Assembly: GCA_022845895.1 (NCBI GenBank)
Contig: AP025573.1
Coordinates: forward strand, 1,460,501-1,524,500
Source: Lachnospiraceae bacterium
Lineage (GTDB): Bacteria > Bacillota > Clostridia > Lachnospirales > Lachnospiraceae
DNA: 64,000 nucleotides
Direction: 5' to 3'
Below the pieces are notes generated by a model, which was not told the origin of the DNA, made no database searches, and was given only the letters and a program-made list of their open reading frames with translations. Shown one piece after another: positions 1 through 8,000 of this stretch. Numbering within the stretch: the stretch's first letter is position 1; every line of letters begins with the position of its first letter. A program made the translations under genes and the position numbers.

Positions 1-1
1 C

Positions 2-1471
2 ATCACGAATGCGTCCGCTCTGCATGATATCGGTAAGATATCCATTGCAGAAGAGATATTGAACAAACCCGGCAAGCTGACGAAGGAAGAATTCGAGATT
101 ATGAAGACGCATTCCGCCATCGGTGCAGAGATGCTCAGAAGCGTGCCCAACCATCAGAATGAAGGGCTTGTAAAGGTGGCGTATGAAATATGCCGCTGGC
201 ATCATGAACGGTTTGACGGGAAAGGGTATCCCGATGGACTGAAGGGAGAAGAGATTCCGATAGCCGCCCAGGTCGTATCCCTCGCCGACGTGTACGATGC
301 CCTTACGAGCGTACGTGTCTATAAGCCTGCGTATGCGCATGAGAAGGCAATGGAGATGATTTTGCACGGGGAATGCGGCGCATTCAACCCGATACTGCTG
401 GAATGCCTGATAGAAGAGGGGGATCATATATCCAGAGAGCTGAAGGTGCGTTCGCTCGGCAAGACGATGCACAATGAGATGAGGAATATCACATCGGAAC
501 TGCTGGAGGCAGGCGGGATTACGGCTTCGGACCGCACGCTGAACCTGCTGGAGCAGGAGCGGATAAAATACCAGTTCTTTGCCTCCATGTCCCAGGAGAT
601 ACAATTTGAATTCAATGCGGAGACAGATATGATCATGCTGTCCGAATGGGGTGCCAATTATCTCGGAACAGACGAGATAGCGCTGCATCCTATGGAAAAT
701 GCCATGATAGACGAGATAATAGACCACGAAGATTTGTGCGAGATTCAGCGGAATCTTAGAAGCGCCACCCCGGCACATCCTGTCGTCAGCGGTATATACC
801 AGCTGCGCATCCAGGGCAGGGAGCGCTGGTGCAAGCTGATTGCCCGCGCTCTTTGGAGCGACGAAGAGAAGAAGATCTACAGCGGCTCCATCGGCAAGAT
901 GATCGATGTGCATGAGGAGCGGCTGGAGATGAACATGCTGAAGCAGGCCGCAGCTCAGGATATGCTTACTTCGCTTTATAACCACACGAATGCCCAGAAG
1001 ATAATTACGTCCATGCTGAAGGAAGATATGGACTGCAAATACGGCCTGATTCTGTTCGACCTCGACTTTTTCAAGAATGCAAACGACCAGCACGGGCATC
1101 TGTTTGGAGACCGTGTGCTGAAGTTCGTGGCCAAGAAGATACTCCAGAATATCAGAAGCGAGGATATAGCGGCCAGAGTCGGCGGGGATGAATTCCTCAT
1201 TTTTGCCGGGTACAGGGACGATTTTTCTTATATCGTCAACCGTATCTTTAATTCACTTGCGGACTATTATTATAATTTCAAGATATCCATCAGCATGGGG
1301 GTTGCCATATATCCAAAAGACGGGACTACATATGAAAAGCTGTTCCAATGTGCCGACCAGGCGCTATATTCTTCCAAGCAGGAGGGAAGGAACCAGTTTA
1401 AGTTCTATGACGAATCCATGGAGAGCTGCATCTCTGTCATATCTCCGATGGATCATGAAATCGATGACTAG
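2..1471 (+). CDS. HD-GYP / GGDEF cyclic-di-GMP signalling protein (5' partial)
   Basis: The frame is open from base 2, so the N-terminus lies upstream of the window; a TTG at 59 is only an internal codon. The visible part begins inside an HD-GYP phosphodiesterase domain: HDIGK at fragment residues 8-12, then the HHE..DG.GYP signature near 67-79. A middle region of about 150 residues, probably PAS-like, follows. The C-terminal diguanylate cyclase domain has an intact GGDEF motif (bases 1181-1195) and an RSED inhibitory-site match five residues before it. Both c-di-GMP synthesis and hydrolysis are therefore possible; which dominates is not visible. The next gene overlaps its 3' end by 17 bases, suggesting co-transcription. 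Confidence 0.9.
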   Translation: MTNASALHDIGKISIAEEILNKPGKLTKEEFEIMKTHSAIGAEMLRSVPNHQNEGLVKVAYEICRWHHERFDGKGYPDGLKGEEIPIAAQVVSLADVYDALTSVRVYKPAYAHEKAMEMILHGECGAFNPILLECLIEEGDHISRELKVRSLGKTMHNEMRNITSELLEAGGITASDRTLNLLEQERIKYQFFASMSQEIQFEFNAETDMIMLSEWGANYLGTDEIALHPMENAMIDEIIDHEDLCEIQRNLRSATPAHPVVSGIYQLRIQGRERWCKLIARALWSDEEKKIYSGSIGKMIDVHEERLEMNMLKQAAAQDMLTSLYNHTNAQKIITSMLKEDMDCKYGLILFDLDFFKNANDQHGHLFGDRVLKFVAKKILQNIRSEDIAARVGGDEFLIFAGYRDDFSYIVNRIFNSLADYYYNFKISISMGVAIYPKDGTTYEKLFQCADQALYSSKQEGRNQFKFYDESMESCISVISPMDHEIDD

Positions 1472-2345
1472 GATTAAGGCCCTTGGCATGCTGGCAGCGG
1501 TGCTGCTTCTATCTGGCTGTTCCGCAGACAGCTCCGGACAAGGAAGCGGCAATTCCGTGGAGACGGAAGGCGCCGTACAGGAGGACACAGCCGGGAGCAC
1601 CTATAAGTTTGTCGATGTAAAAGGCACGGAGTATGAGGCGGCCTGCATCGAAGGTCTGCCGCTATGCAGCTATGATTACGGACGGCTGAAGGAAGAGGAC
1701 GGCTTCAAGTATTATACGGATAAGGATGGATCGAGGACGTCCAGAATCGGGATTGATGTCTCTGAATTCCAGCAGCCGGTGGATTGGAGCAAGGTCAGCG
1801 CGGCGGGGATAGAATTTGCCATGGTGAGGGTCGGATACCGGGGATACGGCAGTGCCGGAAAGCTTGTGGAGGATAAGATGTTCCGGTCGCATATGGACGG
1901 TGCCCTCGGGGCAGGGCTTGATGTGGGGGTCTATTTCTTTTCCCAGGCAGTATCCGGGGAAGAGGCGCTTGAGGAGGCGCAGTTCGTACTGGGGCGGATT
2001 GGAGAGTATGACATTACATATCCGGTGGCGTTTGACACGGAAGAGATAAAGGATGATACGGCCCGGACGGACGGGCTGGACAGGAGGCAATTTACAGATA
2101 ACTGTATCGTATTCTGCGACCGGATAGAAGAGGCAGGCTATGACAGCATGATATATGCCAATATGAAATGGATGGCTTTCACGCTGGAGCTGGAGCGGCT
2201 TGCGGACTATGACAAATGGTATGCGGATTATGAACCTGTACCCCAGTGCCCGTATGAGTTTTCCATGTGGCAGTACACAGAGACCGGGAAGGTGTCCGGG
2301 ATAGACGGCAGCGTGGATTTGAACGTGTATTTTGAGAATGATTAA
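1455..2345 (+). CDS. GH25-family lysozyme-like lipoprotein
   Basis: The start is at 1455 or 1464, which overlaps the preceding GGDEF gene; both give a short basic N-terminus, a hydrophobic stretch and a lipobox ending LLSGC, so the product should be a lipid-anchored surface protein. After a Ser/Gly-rich linker, a glycoside hydrolase family 25 domain begins at GIDVSEFQ and contains the strand FDTEE with the D-x-E pair expected of the catalytic centre. GH25 enzymes cleave the MurNAc-GlcNAc bond of peptidoglycan. Length (about 295 aa) fits a single-domain muramidase. Why it would be coupled to a c-di-GMP gene is unknown; a role in envelope remodelling is inference. Confidence 0.85.
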   Translation: MKSMTRIKALGMLAAVLLLSGCSADSSGQGSGNSVETEGAVQEDTAGSTYKFVDVKGTEYEAACIEGLPLCSYDYGRLKEEDGFKYYTDKDGSRTSRIGIDVSEFQQPVDWSKVSAAGIEFAMVRVGYRGYGSAGKLVEDKMFRSHMDGALGAGLDVGVYFFSQAVSGEEALEEAQFVLGRIGEYDITYPVAFDTEEIKDDTARTDGLDRRQFTDNCIVFCDRIEEAGYDSMIYANMKWMAFTLELERLADYDKWYADYEPVPQCPYEFSMWQYTETGKVSGIDGSVDLNVYFEND

Positions 2346-2361
2346 CAGTTGGCGTTTTCTG

Positions 2362-2390
2362 TTGACAAGACCTTGTACGGCCAGTATAAT
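2362..2390 (+). promoter_or_regulatory. SigA-type promoter of the mntP leader
   Basis: TTGACA at 2362-2367 and TATAAT at 2385-2390 are separated by 17 bases, a perfect consensus match. It lies immediately upstream of the riboswitch and downstream of the GH25 stop codon. Confidence 0.85.
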
Positions 2391-2396
2391 ATCAAC

Positions 2397-2516
2397 TATC
2401 GGTAAGGGAGTAGTTGGCGCTTGGCGTAGTATTGTCAACATGCTGATGAGATACATCTGGCATTACTTTAAATAATGAGACTTATCCGTGGATACGCCAC
2501 GGATGGGTCTTTTTTT
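2397..2516 (+). promoter_or_regulatory. yybP-ykoY manganese riboswitch with intrinsic terminator
   Basis: The leader carries the GGGAGTAG core near 2405-2413 and a GAGAC segment at 2477-2481, features of the Mn2+-sensing yybP-ykoY class. It precedes mntP, the classic target. The expression platform is the hairpin 2478-2510 (AGAC..ATCCGTGG paired with CCACGGAT..GTCT) followed by a T-tract to 2516. Known members turn on exporters when Mn2+ is high by preventing termination; this copy is arranged the same way. Confidence 0.82.
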
Positions 2517-2613
2517 ACTTTATAGTAAATTACGTCCTATAAAGCAAAAACCCTCCGGGGAATGCGTACTCCGGCGTAAGCTGAAGATGTCGCAGGCGAC
2601 CGACGGAGACGCG

Positions 2614-2635
2614 AGAATGTGCCTTGGCACATTCT
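2614..2635 (+). other. Perfect 10-bp hairpin in the mntP leader, without T-tract
   Basis: AGAATGTGCC (2614-2623) is perfectly complementary to GGCACATTCT (2626-2635) with a 2-base loop. It lies 40 bases before the mntP start, after the riboswitch terminator. No run of T follows, so it is not an intrinsic terminator; mRNA stabilisation or a second control step is possible. The rest of 2517-2674 holds no gene that I can see. Confidence 0.6.
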
Positions 2636-2674
2636 ATATTCTGATACTGAAGATAAAATAAGGAGAGAGAAAAG

Positions 2675-3241
2675 ATGGCATTGTATGAATTGTTTTTTAT
2701 CGCAGTGGGGCTTTCGATGGATGCGTTCGCAGTCTCTGTCTGTAAGGGTCTCGCCATGAAAAAATGTACGTGGACGAAGGCGGGCGTCGTCGGTTTGTAT
2801 TTTGGAGTGTTCCAGGCGGTCATGCCGTTTGCGGGATACTTGCTTGGGGTCCAGTTCAAAGATGTCATAACGTCGGTCGATCATTGGATTGCGTTTATCC
2901 TGCTCGGTATTATCGGAGTGAATATGGTGCGGGAAGCACGCGGCGGGTGTGACAGCTGCGAGGATGCAGATGAATCGCTTGATGTGCGCACGATGCTCGT
3001 GCTGGCGGTGGCGACGAGCATCGACGCGCTTGCCGTCGGGGTTACATTTGCATTTCTCCATGTCTCGATTGCACCGGCAGTGAGTTTTATTGGCTTGATA
3101 ACATTTACAATATCTGTCGCAGGTGTTAAAATAGGCAATGTATTCGGAACGAAATATAAATCCAGGGCAGAGCTGGCAGGCGGGGTAATCCTTATCCTTA
3201 TGGGATTCAAAATCCTGCTGTCTCATCTGGGAATATTATAG
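2675..3241 (+). CDS. mntP: Manganese efflux pump MntP
   Basis: Exports Mn2+ across the cytoplasmic membrane to limit toxicity. The 188-residue protein has six predicted membrane segments in two homologous halves. Each half has the family's acidic motif, [10 protein letters not shown] near residue 12 and [10 protein letters not shown] near 110, which place the metal-binding aspartates. Length matches the MntP (YebN) family. Ribosome binding site is GGAGAG. The upstream yybP-ykoY riboswitch supports the assignment independently. The gene is followed directly by prmA with about 10 bases between them, so both may be under the same leader. Confidence 0.95.
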   Translation: MALYELFFIAVGLSMDAFAVSVCKGLAMKKCTWTKAGVVGLYFGVFQAVMPFAGYLLGVQFKDVITSVDHWIAFILLGIIGVNMVREARGGCDSCEDADESLDVRTMLVLAVATSIDALAVGVTFAFLHVSIAPAVSFIGLITFTISVAGVKIGNVFGTKYKSRAELAGGVILILMGFKILLSHLGIL

Positions 3242-3251
3242 GAGAATGTAT

Positions 3252-4214
3252 ATGAAGTGGAATCGATTTCGTTTAAAGACGACGACCGAAGCGGAAGATA
3301 TCGTGAGCAGCATGCTGATAGACCTGGGCATCCAGGGCGTGCAGATTGAGGACAGGATACCGCTTACGCAAGAGGACAAGGAGCAGATGTTTGTGGATAT
3401 CCTTCCGGATATTCCGGAAGATGACGGGACGGCGTATCTGACCTTCTACCTCGATGAGGAAGAAGATGCGGGGACGATCCTCGGACAGGTGCGAAAAGAA
3501 CTGGAACAAATGAAAGGCTATGTGGATGTGGGAGCCTGTATCATAGAGGAATCACAGACCGAGGATGTAGACTGGGTGAACAACTGGAAGCAGTATTTCC
3601 ATCAGTTTACGATAGATGACATCCTTGTGATTCCGTCTTGGGAAGAGGTGGAGGAGAAGGACAGCGGCAGACTGGTCATCCATATCGATCCGGGTACGGC
3701 GTTCGGGACAGGCATGCATGAAACAACGCAGCTATGTATCAGACAGCTCAGGAAATATGTGGAGCCGGATACGCAGATTCTGGATGTGGGCTGTGGAAGC
3801 GGCATCCTCGGGATGCTGGCGCTCAAGTTCGGTGCCGCGTATTCAGTAGGGACGGATCTGGATCCATGTGCCATCGACGCCACCCATGAGAATATGGAGG
3901 CGAACGGAATCGGCAGAGAACAGTATGAAGTCATGATTGGAAATATTATTGGTGACAGCCGGATACAGGAGAAGGTTGGCTATGGGCGGTACGATATCGC
4001 TGCGGCCAATATCCTGGCGGATGTGCTCATTCCGCTCACGCCGGTTATCCTTCCGCATCTGAAGCCTGGTGGAATCTATATCATGAGCGGAATTATCGAA
4101 GAGAAGGAAGCGGCAGTGGTTGAAGCCGTGGAAGCCGCGGGGCTTGCCGTGCTGGAAATCAACCATCAGGGCGAGTGGGTATCTGTCACAGCGAGAAAGA
4201 GTCGGGAGAAGTAG
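3252..4214 (+). CDS. prmA: Ribosomal protein L11 methyltransferase PrmA
   Basis: Transfers methyl groups from S-adenosylmethionine to lysines and the N-terminus of ribosomal protein L11. The ATG at 3252 is chosen over 3246 because AGGAG at 3240-3244 is then 7 bases away. Residues 1-110 form the L11-recognition part; the catalytic part begins with DPGTAFGTGMHETT and the SAM-binding loop DVGCGSGILG. The product of 320 aa has normal family length. It is followed one base later by rsmE, a typical clostridial pair of translation-modifying genes. Confidence 0.93.
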   Translation: MKWNRFRLKTTTEAEDIVSSMLIDLGIQGVQIEDRIPLTQEDKEQMFVDILPDIPEDDGTAYLTFYLDEEEDAGTILGQVRKELEQMKGYVDVGACIIEESQTEDVDWVNNWKQYFHQFTIDDILVIPSWEEVEEKDSGRLVIHIDPGTAFGTGMHETTQLCIRQLRKYVEPDTQILDVGCGSGILGMLALKFGAAYSVGTDLDPCAIDATHENMEANGIGREQYEVMIGNIIGDSRIQEKVGYGRYDIAAANILADVLIPLTPVILPHLKPGGIYIMSGIIEEKEAAVVEAVEAAGLAVLEINHQGEWVSVTARKSREK

Positions 4215-4215
4215 G

Positions 4216-4953
4216 ATGCAGCATTTTTTTGTGACGCCGTCCCAGGTCAGAGACGGCGATATCTATGTGGAGGGCAGGGACGTCAACCATATGAAGAATG
4301 TCCTGCGTATGAAGCCGGGCGAGATGGTAGCCGTAAGCGACGGTGATAACCGGAAGTACGTATGTACCGTGGAGCGGTATGAGGAGGGACAGGCTGTCTT
4401 GCGCATATGTGAAGAACAGGCGGCAGACACGGAACTGCCGTCCAGAATCTGCCTGTTCCAAGGGCTGCCGAAGCAGGACAAGATGGAGCTGGTCGTTCAG
4501 AAGGCGGTAGAGCTAGGCGTCTCGGAGGTCGTGCCCGTCGTGACAAAGCGTTCCGTAGTGAAGCTGGATGAGAAGAAGGCCGTGAAGAAGGTGCAGCGGT
4601 GGCAGAGCATTGCCGAGAGCGCTTCCAAGCAGGCCGGGCGGGGGTATATACCGAAGGTTGCACAGGTAGCTGGTTTCAAGGAGGCGCTTTTACAGGCATC
4701 CGGCCTGGACGTATTGCTCATACCTTATGAACTTGCGGAGGACATGCAGGAGACGAAAAAGGCGATAGCCTCGATCGTACCAGGACAGTCCGTCGGTGTG
4801 TTCATTGGACCGGAGGGCGGTTTTGAGAGAGAAGAGGTCGAGGCGGCTATAGAAGCGGGAGCCAGACCGATTACTCTCGGAAGGCGGATTTTAAGGACAG
4901 AGACGGCAGGGTTAACAACTTTGTCAGTACTTATGTTCCATCTTGAGGGGTAA
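4216..4953 (+). CDS. rsmE: 16S rRNA (uracil-1498-N3)-methyltransferase RsmE
   Basis: Methylates U1498 of 16S rRNA in the 30S subunit. The start at 4216 (MQHFFVTPSQ) has GGGAGAA just before it; an upstream open frame to 4120 overlaps prmA and is not used. The N-terminal PUA-like domain is followed by a SPOUT methyltransferase domain with the family signatures GPEGGF and LGRRILRTETA, which build the knotted SAM pocket. Length is 245 aa, as expected. It is probably translated from the prmA transcript. Confidence 0.94.
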   Translation: MQHFFVTPSQVRDGDIYVEGRDVNHMKNVLRMKPGEMVAVSDGDNRKYVCTVERYEEGQAVLRICEEQAADTELPSRICLFQGLPKQDKMELVVQKAVELGVSEVVPVVTKRSVVKLDEKKAVKKVQRWQSIAESASKQAGRGYIPKVAQVAGFKEALLQASGLDVLLIPYELAEDMQETKKAIASIVPGQSVGVFIGPEGGFEREEVEAAIEAGARPITLGRRILRTETAGLTTLSVLMFHLEG

Positions 4954-4996
4954 TGACATAATCTATTATTGAGAATAAAAAGCAGGAAGTGGAATT

Positions 4997-6157
4997 ATGA
5001 GAGAAATATATTTGGACAATTCTGCAACTACGAGAGCTTATGAATGCGTGGGGGACCTTGTGCGCAAGGTGATGTGCGATGACTACGGCAATCCATCCTC
5101 CATGCATGCGAAAGGCGTGGCGGCAGAGAAGTATATAAAACAGGCCAAGGAAAGACTGGCGAAGCTGTGGAAAGTTCAGGAAAAGGAGATATTCTTCACG
5201 TCCGGCGGAACGGAGAGCGACAACCTGGCGCTTATAGGTGCCGCGAGAGCCAACAGCCGGGCGGGGAAGCATCTGATTACCTCATCCATAGAACATCCGG
5301 CCATTATCAATACAATGCGTTTCCTTGAAGAAGAGGAAGGATTCCGGGTGACGTTTCTGCCGGTTGACAAGTATGGAAGAATCCGCCTGGATGCTCTGAA
5401 GGAAGCTTTGTGCGATGAGACAATTCTCGTGTCAGTCATGTATGTCAACAACGAAGTCGGATCCGTGCAGCCGATTGATGAGGCTGCAAGCATCGTCAAG
5501 GCGTATAACCGCAACATACTGTTCCATGTGGACGCGGTGCAGGGCTTCGGCAAGTACCGTATCTACCCGAAGCGCATGAAAGTGGATATGTGTTCCATCA
5601 GCGGGCACAAGATACATGGTCCGAAGGGAATCGGGGCGCTCTATGTCGGGGAACATGTGAAGATAAAGCCGGTCATATATGGCGGAGAGCAGCAGAAGAA
5701 TATCCGCTCCGGAACGGAGAATGTGCCTGGAATAGCAGGCCTTGGGCTGGCTGCCGAGACGATTTATACGGATCTCGCTGGGAAAGTGGCGTCCATGCGG
5801 AACCTGAAGGCACATTTCATCGATGGGGTCCGCAAGATTGACAATACGACCATCCACGGACTATATGATGAGACATCCGCTCCCCATATCATCAGTGTCG
5901 GGTTTGCCGGAGTCCGCAGCGAAGTGCTGCTGCACGCGCTGGAAGAAAAGGGGATATACGTGTCATCCGGTTCCGCATGCTCTTCCAACCACCCAGGAAT
6001 CAGCGGGGTGCTCAAAGGCATCGGGGCAGGACAGGAATATCTGGATGCCACGCTCAGATTCAGCATGTCCGAGTTCACGACAGAAGAAGAGATTGACTAT
6101 ACGCTGGACACACTATATAATGTAGTACCAATGCTGAGGAAATATATCAGACAATAA
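4997..6157 (+). CDS. NifS/IscS-type cysteine desulfurase (likely ThiI partner)
   Basis: PLP enzyme that removes sulfur from cysteine and carries it as a persulfide. The PLP lysine is K205 in SGHKIHGPKG and the active cysteine is C328 in SSGSACSS, on the extended loop typical of class I enzymes. Length is 386 aa. Its direct neighbour is thiI, which needs a persulfide donor for 4-thiouridine, so a dedicated role in tRNA thiolation is the likely job, as for B. subtilis NifZ; general Fe-S assembly cannot be excluded. A palindromic repeat separates the two genes. Confidence 0.9.
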   Translation: MREIYLDNSATTRAYECVGDLVRKVMCDDYGNPSSMHAKGVAAEKYIKQAKERLAKLWKVQEKEIFFTSGGTESDNLALIGAARANSRAGKHLITSSIEHPAIINTMRFLEEEEGFRVTFLPVDKYGRIRLDALKEALCDETILVSVMYVNNEVGSVQPIDEAASIVKAYNRNILFHVDAVQGFGKYRIYPKRMKVDMCSISGHKIHGPKGIGALYVGEHVKIKPVIYGGEQQKNIRSGTENVPGIAGLGLAAETIYTDLAGKVASMRNLKAHFIDGVRKIDNTTIHGLYDETSAPHIISVGFAGVRSEVLLHALEEKGIYVSSGSACSSNHPGISGVLKGIGAGQEYLDATLRFSMSEFTTEEEIDYTLDTLYNVVPMLRKYIRQ

Positions 6158-6167
6158 CGAAAAATAT

Positions 6168-6211
6168 GAAAGGGGTCAGACCCCTGCTGCGCCAGGGGTC
6201 TGACCCCTTTC
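6168..6211 (+). repeat. GGGGTCAGACCCC-family palindromic hairpin, copy 1
   Basis: Two perfect 19-base arms, GAAAGGGGTCAGACCCCTG at 6168-6186 and its complement at 6193-6211, with a 6-base loop. Each arm contains a smaller near-palindrome. It sits between the desulfurase and thiI. The same arms recur at 15827-15870. Confidence 0.9.
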
Positions 6212-6239
6212 GAAATTTAGAGAGGATTCAGAAAATAAG

Positions 6240-7421
6240 ATGAGATTTCATACATTTTTGTTAAAATACGGAGAAATTGGAATTAAAGGGAAAAACCGGT
6301 ATTTATTTGAGGATGCCCTTGTGCGGCAGGTACGGTATGCCCTGCGTGATGTGGACGGCGAATTCTATGTTCACAAGTCACAGGCGAGGATTTATGTGGA
6401 CTGCGAAGGCGAGTATGATTATGAGGAGACGGTGGATCATTTGAAGCGGGTGTTCGGCATCGTCGGCATATGTCCGGTCGTGCGTATGGAGGACAAGGGC
6501 TTTGACGAACTGAAGAAGGATGTGGTTGCGTATATGGACGAGCTGTATCCAGACAAGAAGATGACGTTCAAGGTGGAGGCCAGACGTGCCAGAAAGACTT
6601 ACCCAAGGACGTCCATGGAGATCAACTGTGACATCGGAGAGGCGGTTCTGGAGACGTTTCCTGATATCCGCGTGGATGTGCATCACCCGGATGTGATGCT
6701 GAACATCGAGGTGCGGGATTCTATCTATGTGTATTCCAGAATCATACCGGGACCGGGCGGAATGCCGGTAGGGACGAACGGGAAAGCGATGCTGCTTCTC
6801 TCCGGAGGTATCGACAGTCCGGTGGCCGGCTATATGATAGCGAAACGGGGCGTCGGTATTGAAGCCACTTATTTCCATGCTCCGCCGTACACGAGCGAGC
6901 GTGCCAAACAGAAGGTCGTGGATTTGGCGAAGATCGTATCCAGATATGCAGGACCGGTGAAGCTCCATGTAGTGAACTTTACCGATATCCAGCTCTATAT
7001 CTATGACCAGTGCCCTCACGATGAGCTGACGATAATCATGAGGCGGTATATGATGCGGATTGCAGAGCATTTTGCGCGGAAGGATGGATGCCTCGGACTG
7101 ATTACCGGGGAGAGCATAGGACAGGTGGCCAGCCAGACGATGCAGAGCCTTGCAGCCACAAATGATGTATGTACGCTTCCGGTCTACCGGCCGGTCATCG
7201 GGTTCGACAAGCAGGAGATTGTAGATATTGCGGAGAAAATTGATACATTTGAGACGTCCATACAGCCCTTTGAGGACTGCTGTACAATCTTCGTAGCCAA
7301 GCATCCGGTGACAAAGCCGAATGTAGAGGTAATCCGGCGTTCAGAAGAAAAGCTGTCCGGCAAAATAGATGAGCTTGTAGACCGGGCGCTTGCGACGGTG
7401 GAAATTATTGAGGTGAAATAA
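6240..7421 (+). CDS. thiI: tRNA 4-thiouridine synthase ThiI
   Basis: Adenylates U8 of tRNA and accepts sulfur to form s4U; in some organisms it also serves thiamine thiazole synthesis. The N-terminal ferredoxin-like and THUMP domains span about residues 1-165; the PP-loop SGGIDSPVAG starts at 188 and binds ATP. A CC pair in FEDCCTIF near 345 corresponds to the catalytic cysteine region. The protein (393 aa) ends without the rhodanese domain of E. coli ThiI, the usual Gram-positive form, so sulfur must come from a desulfurase such as the one just upstream. Confidence 0.94.
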   Translation: MRFHTFLLKYGEIGIKGKNRYLFEDALVRQVRYALRDVDGEFYVHKSQARIYVDCEGEYDYEETVDHLKRVFGIVGICPVVRMEDKGFDELKKDVVAYMDELYPDKKMTFKVEARRARKTYPRTSMEINCDIGEAVLETFPDIRVDVHHPDVMLNIEVRDSIYVYSRIIPGPGGMPVGTNGKAMLLLSGGIDSPVAGYMIAKRGVGIEATYFHAPPYTSERAKQKVVDLAKIVSRYAGPVKLHVVNFTDIQLYIYDQCPHDELTIIMRRYMMRIAEHFARKDGCLGLITGESIGQVASQTMQSLAATNDVCTLPVYRPVIGFDKQEIVDIAEKIDTFETSIQPFEDCCTIFVAKHPVTKPNVEVIRRSEEKLSGKIDELVDRALATVEIIEVK

Positions 7422-7505
7422 GTCAAAACTGAACGAAGAACGTACTAAGGCGCGATTATCCGGCTGCGGCAGGGCGCTACAGGGACAAGAAGTCTTCTGT
7501 ATAAT

Positions 7506-7541
7506 GAAAAAAGCCTGCCCGCTCATAAAAGCGGTGCAGGC
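7506..7541 (-). terminator. Intrinsic terminator of the HPr-like gene
   Basis: Read on the minus strand, GCCTGC..CCGCT pairs with AGCGG..GCAGGC (7541 to 7513) and is followed by six T residues (7512-7507). It lies about 28 bases after the stop of the HPr-like gene. Confidence 0.8.
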
Positions 7542-7568
7542 ACATTGATTTCTCTATGTTTTTATCAT

Positions 7569-7802
7569 TTAGTCTACGATATATGGTTTCAGGATTTCTA
7601 AAACGGTATCTACATCGTTGTCTGCATGAATGTTCAGGTCGATTGGCTTTGATAAATCGAGGCTGAAGATTCCCATGATTGACTTTGCATCGATGACATA
7701 CCTTCCGGATACTAAATCAAAATCATAATCAAATTTAGTGATTTCATTTACAAAAGACTTTACTTTGTCAATCGAATTTAAAGAGATTTGAACTGTTTTC
7801 AT
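7569..7802 (-). CDS. HPr-family protein lacking the phosphorylatable histidine
   Basis: A 77-residue protein with the length and the AKSIMGIFSLDL segment of the phosphocarrier HPr, including the serine equivalent to the regulatory Ser46. The region that normally holds the active-site GIHARPA motif reads SLNSIDKVKSFV, with no histidine at position 15 or nearby. It therefore cannot carry phosphate for the PTS in the usual way. It has its own promoter and terminator, so it is a monocistronic gene. A regulatory role through the Ser46-like site, for example in contact with CcpA or HPr kinase, is speculation. Confidence 0.8.
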   Translation of the reverse strand: MKTVQISLNSIDKVKSFVNEITKFDYDFDLVSGRYVIDAKSIMGIFSLDLSKPIDLNIHADNDVDTVLEILKPYIVD

Positions 7803-7844
7803 TGGACTTAACCCTCCTTGGCTTTCTTTACATGTTCTATAAAC

Positions 7845-7873
7845 ATCTTAAGAGTACAAGGTATAAAAGTCAA
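7845..7873 (-). promoter_or_regulatory. Promoter of the HPr-like gene
   Basis: On the minus strand TTGACT (7873-7868) and TAAGAT (7850-7845) are 17 bases apart. A strong AAGGAGG follows before the ATG at 7802. Confidence 0.7.
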
Positions 7874-7940
7874 GGAACAAACTGCCAAAGAAATTGGAAA
7901 AAATTCGTTAAAAGTTACAACAATTTGTATACTCTGATTC

Positions 7941-7966
7941 GGCGTAAGGCGCGTGCGCCTTACGCC
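7941..7966 (+). repeat. 26-bp GC-rich inverted repeat upstream of mtaB
   Basis: GGCGTAAGGCGC at 7941-7952 and its exact complement at 7955-7966 with a 2-base centre. No T-run follows on either strand. It lies 34 bases before the mtaB start, in the intergenic region shared with the divergent HPr-like gene. Confidence 0.7.
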
Positions 7967-8000
7967 AGCCAGGGACATTTGAAGGAGTAGGAGAATCAGT

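Noticed and set aside
7802..7990. A 62-codon plus-strand frame between the HPr-like gene and mtaB.
   Set aside because: Starts inside the HPr ribosome site on the other strand, no site of its own, and covers the HPr promoter.
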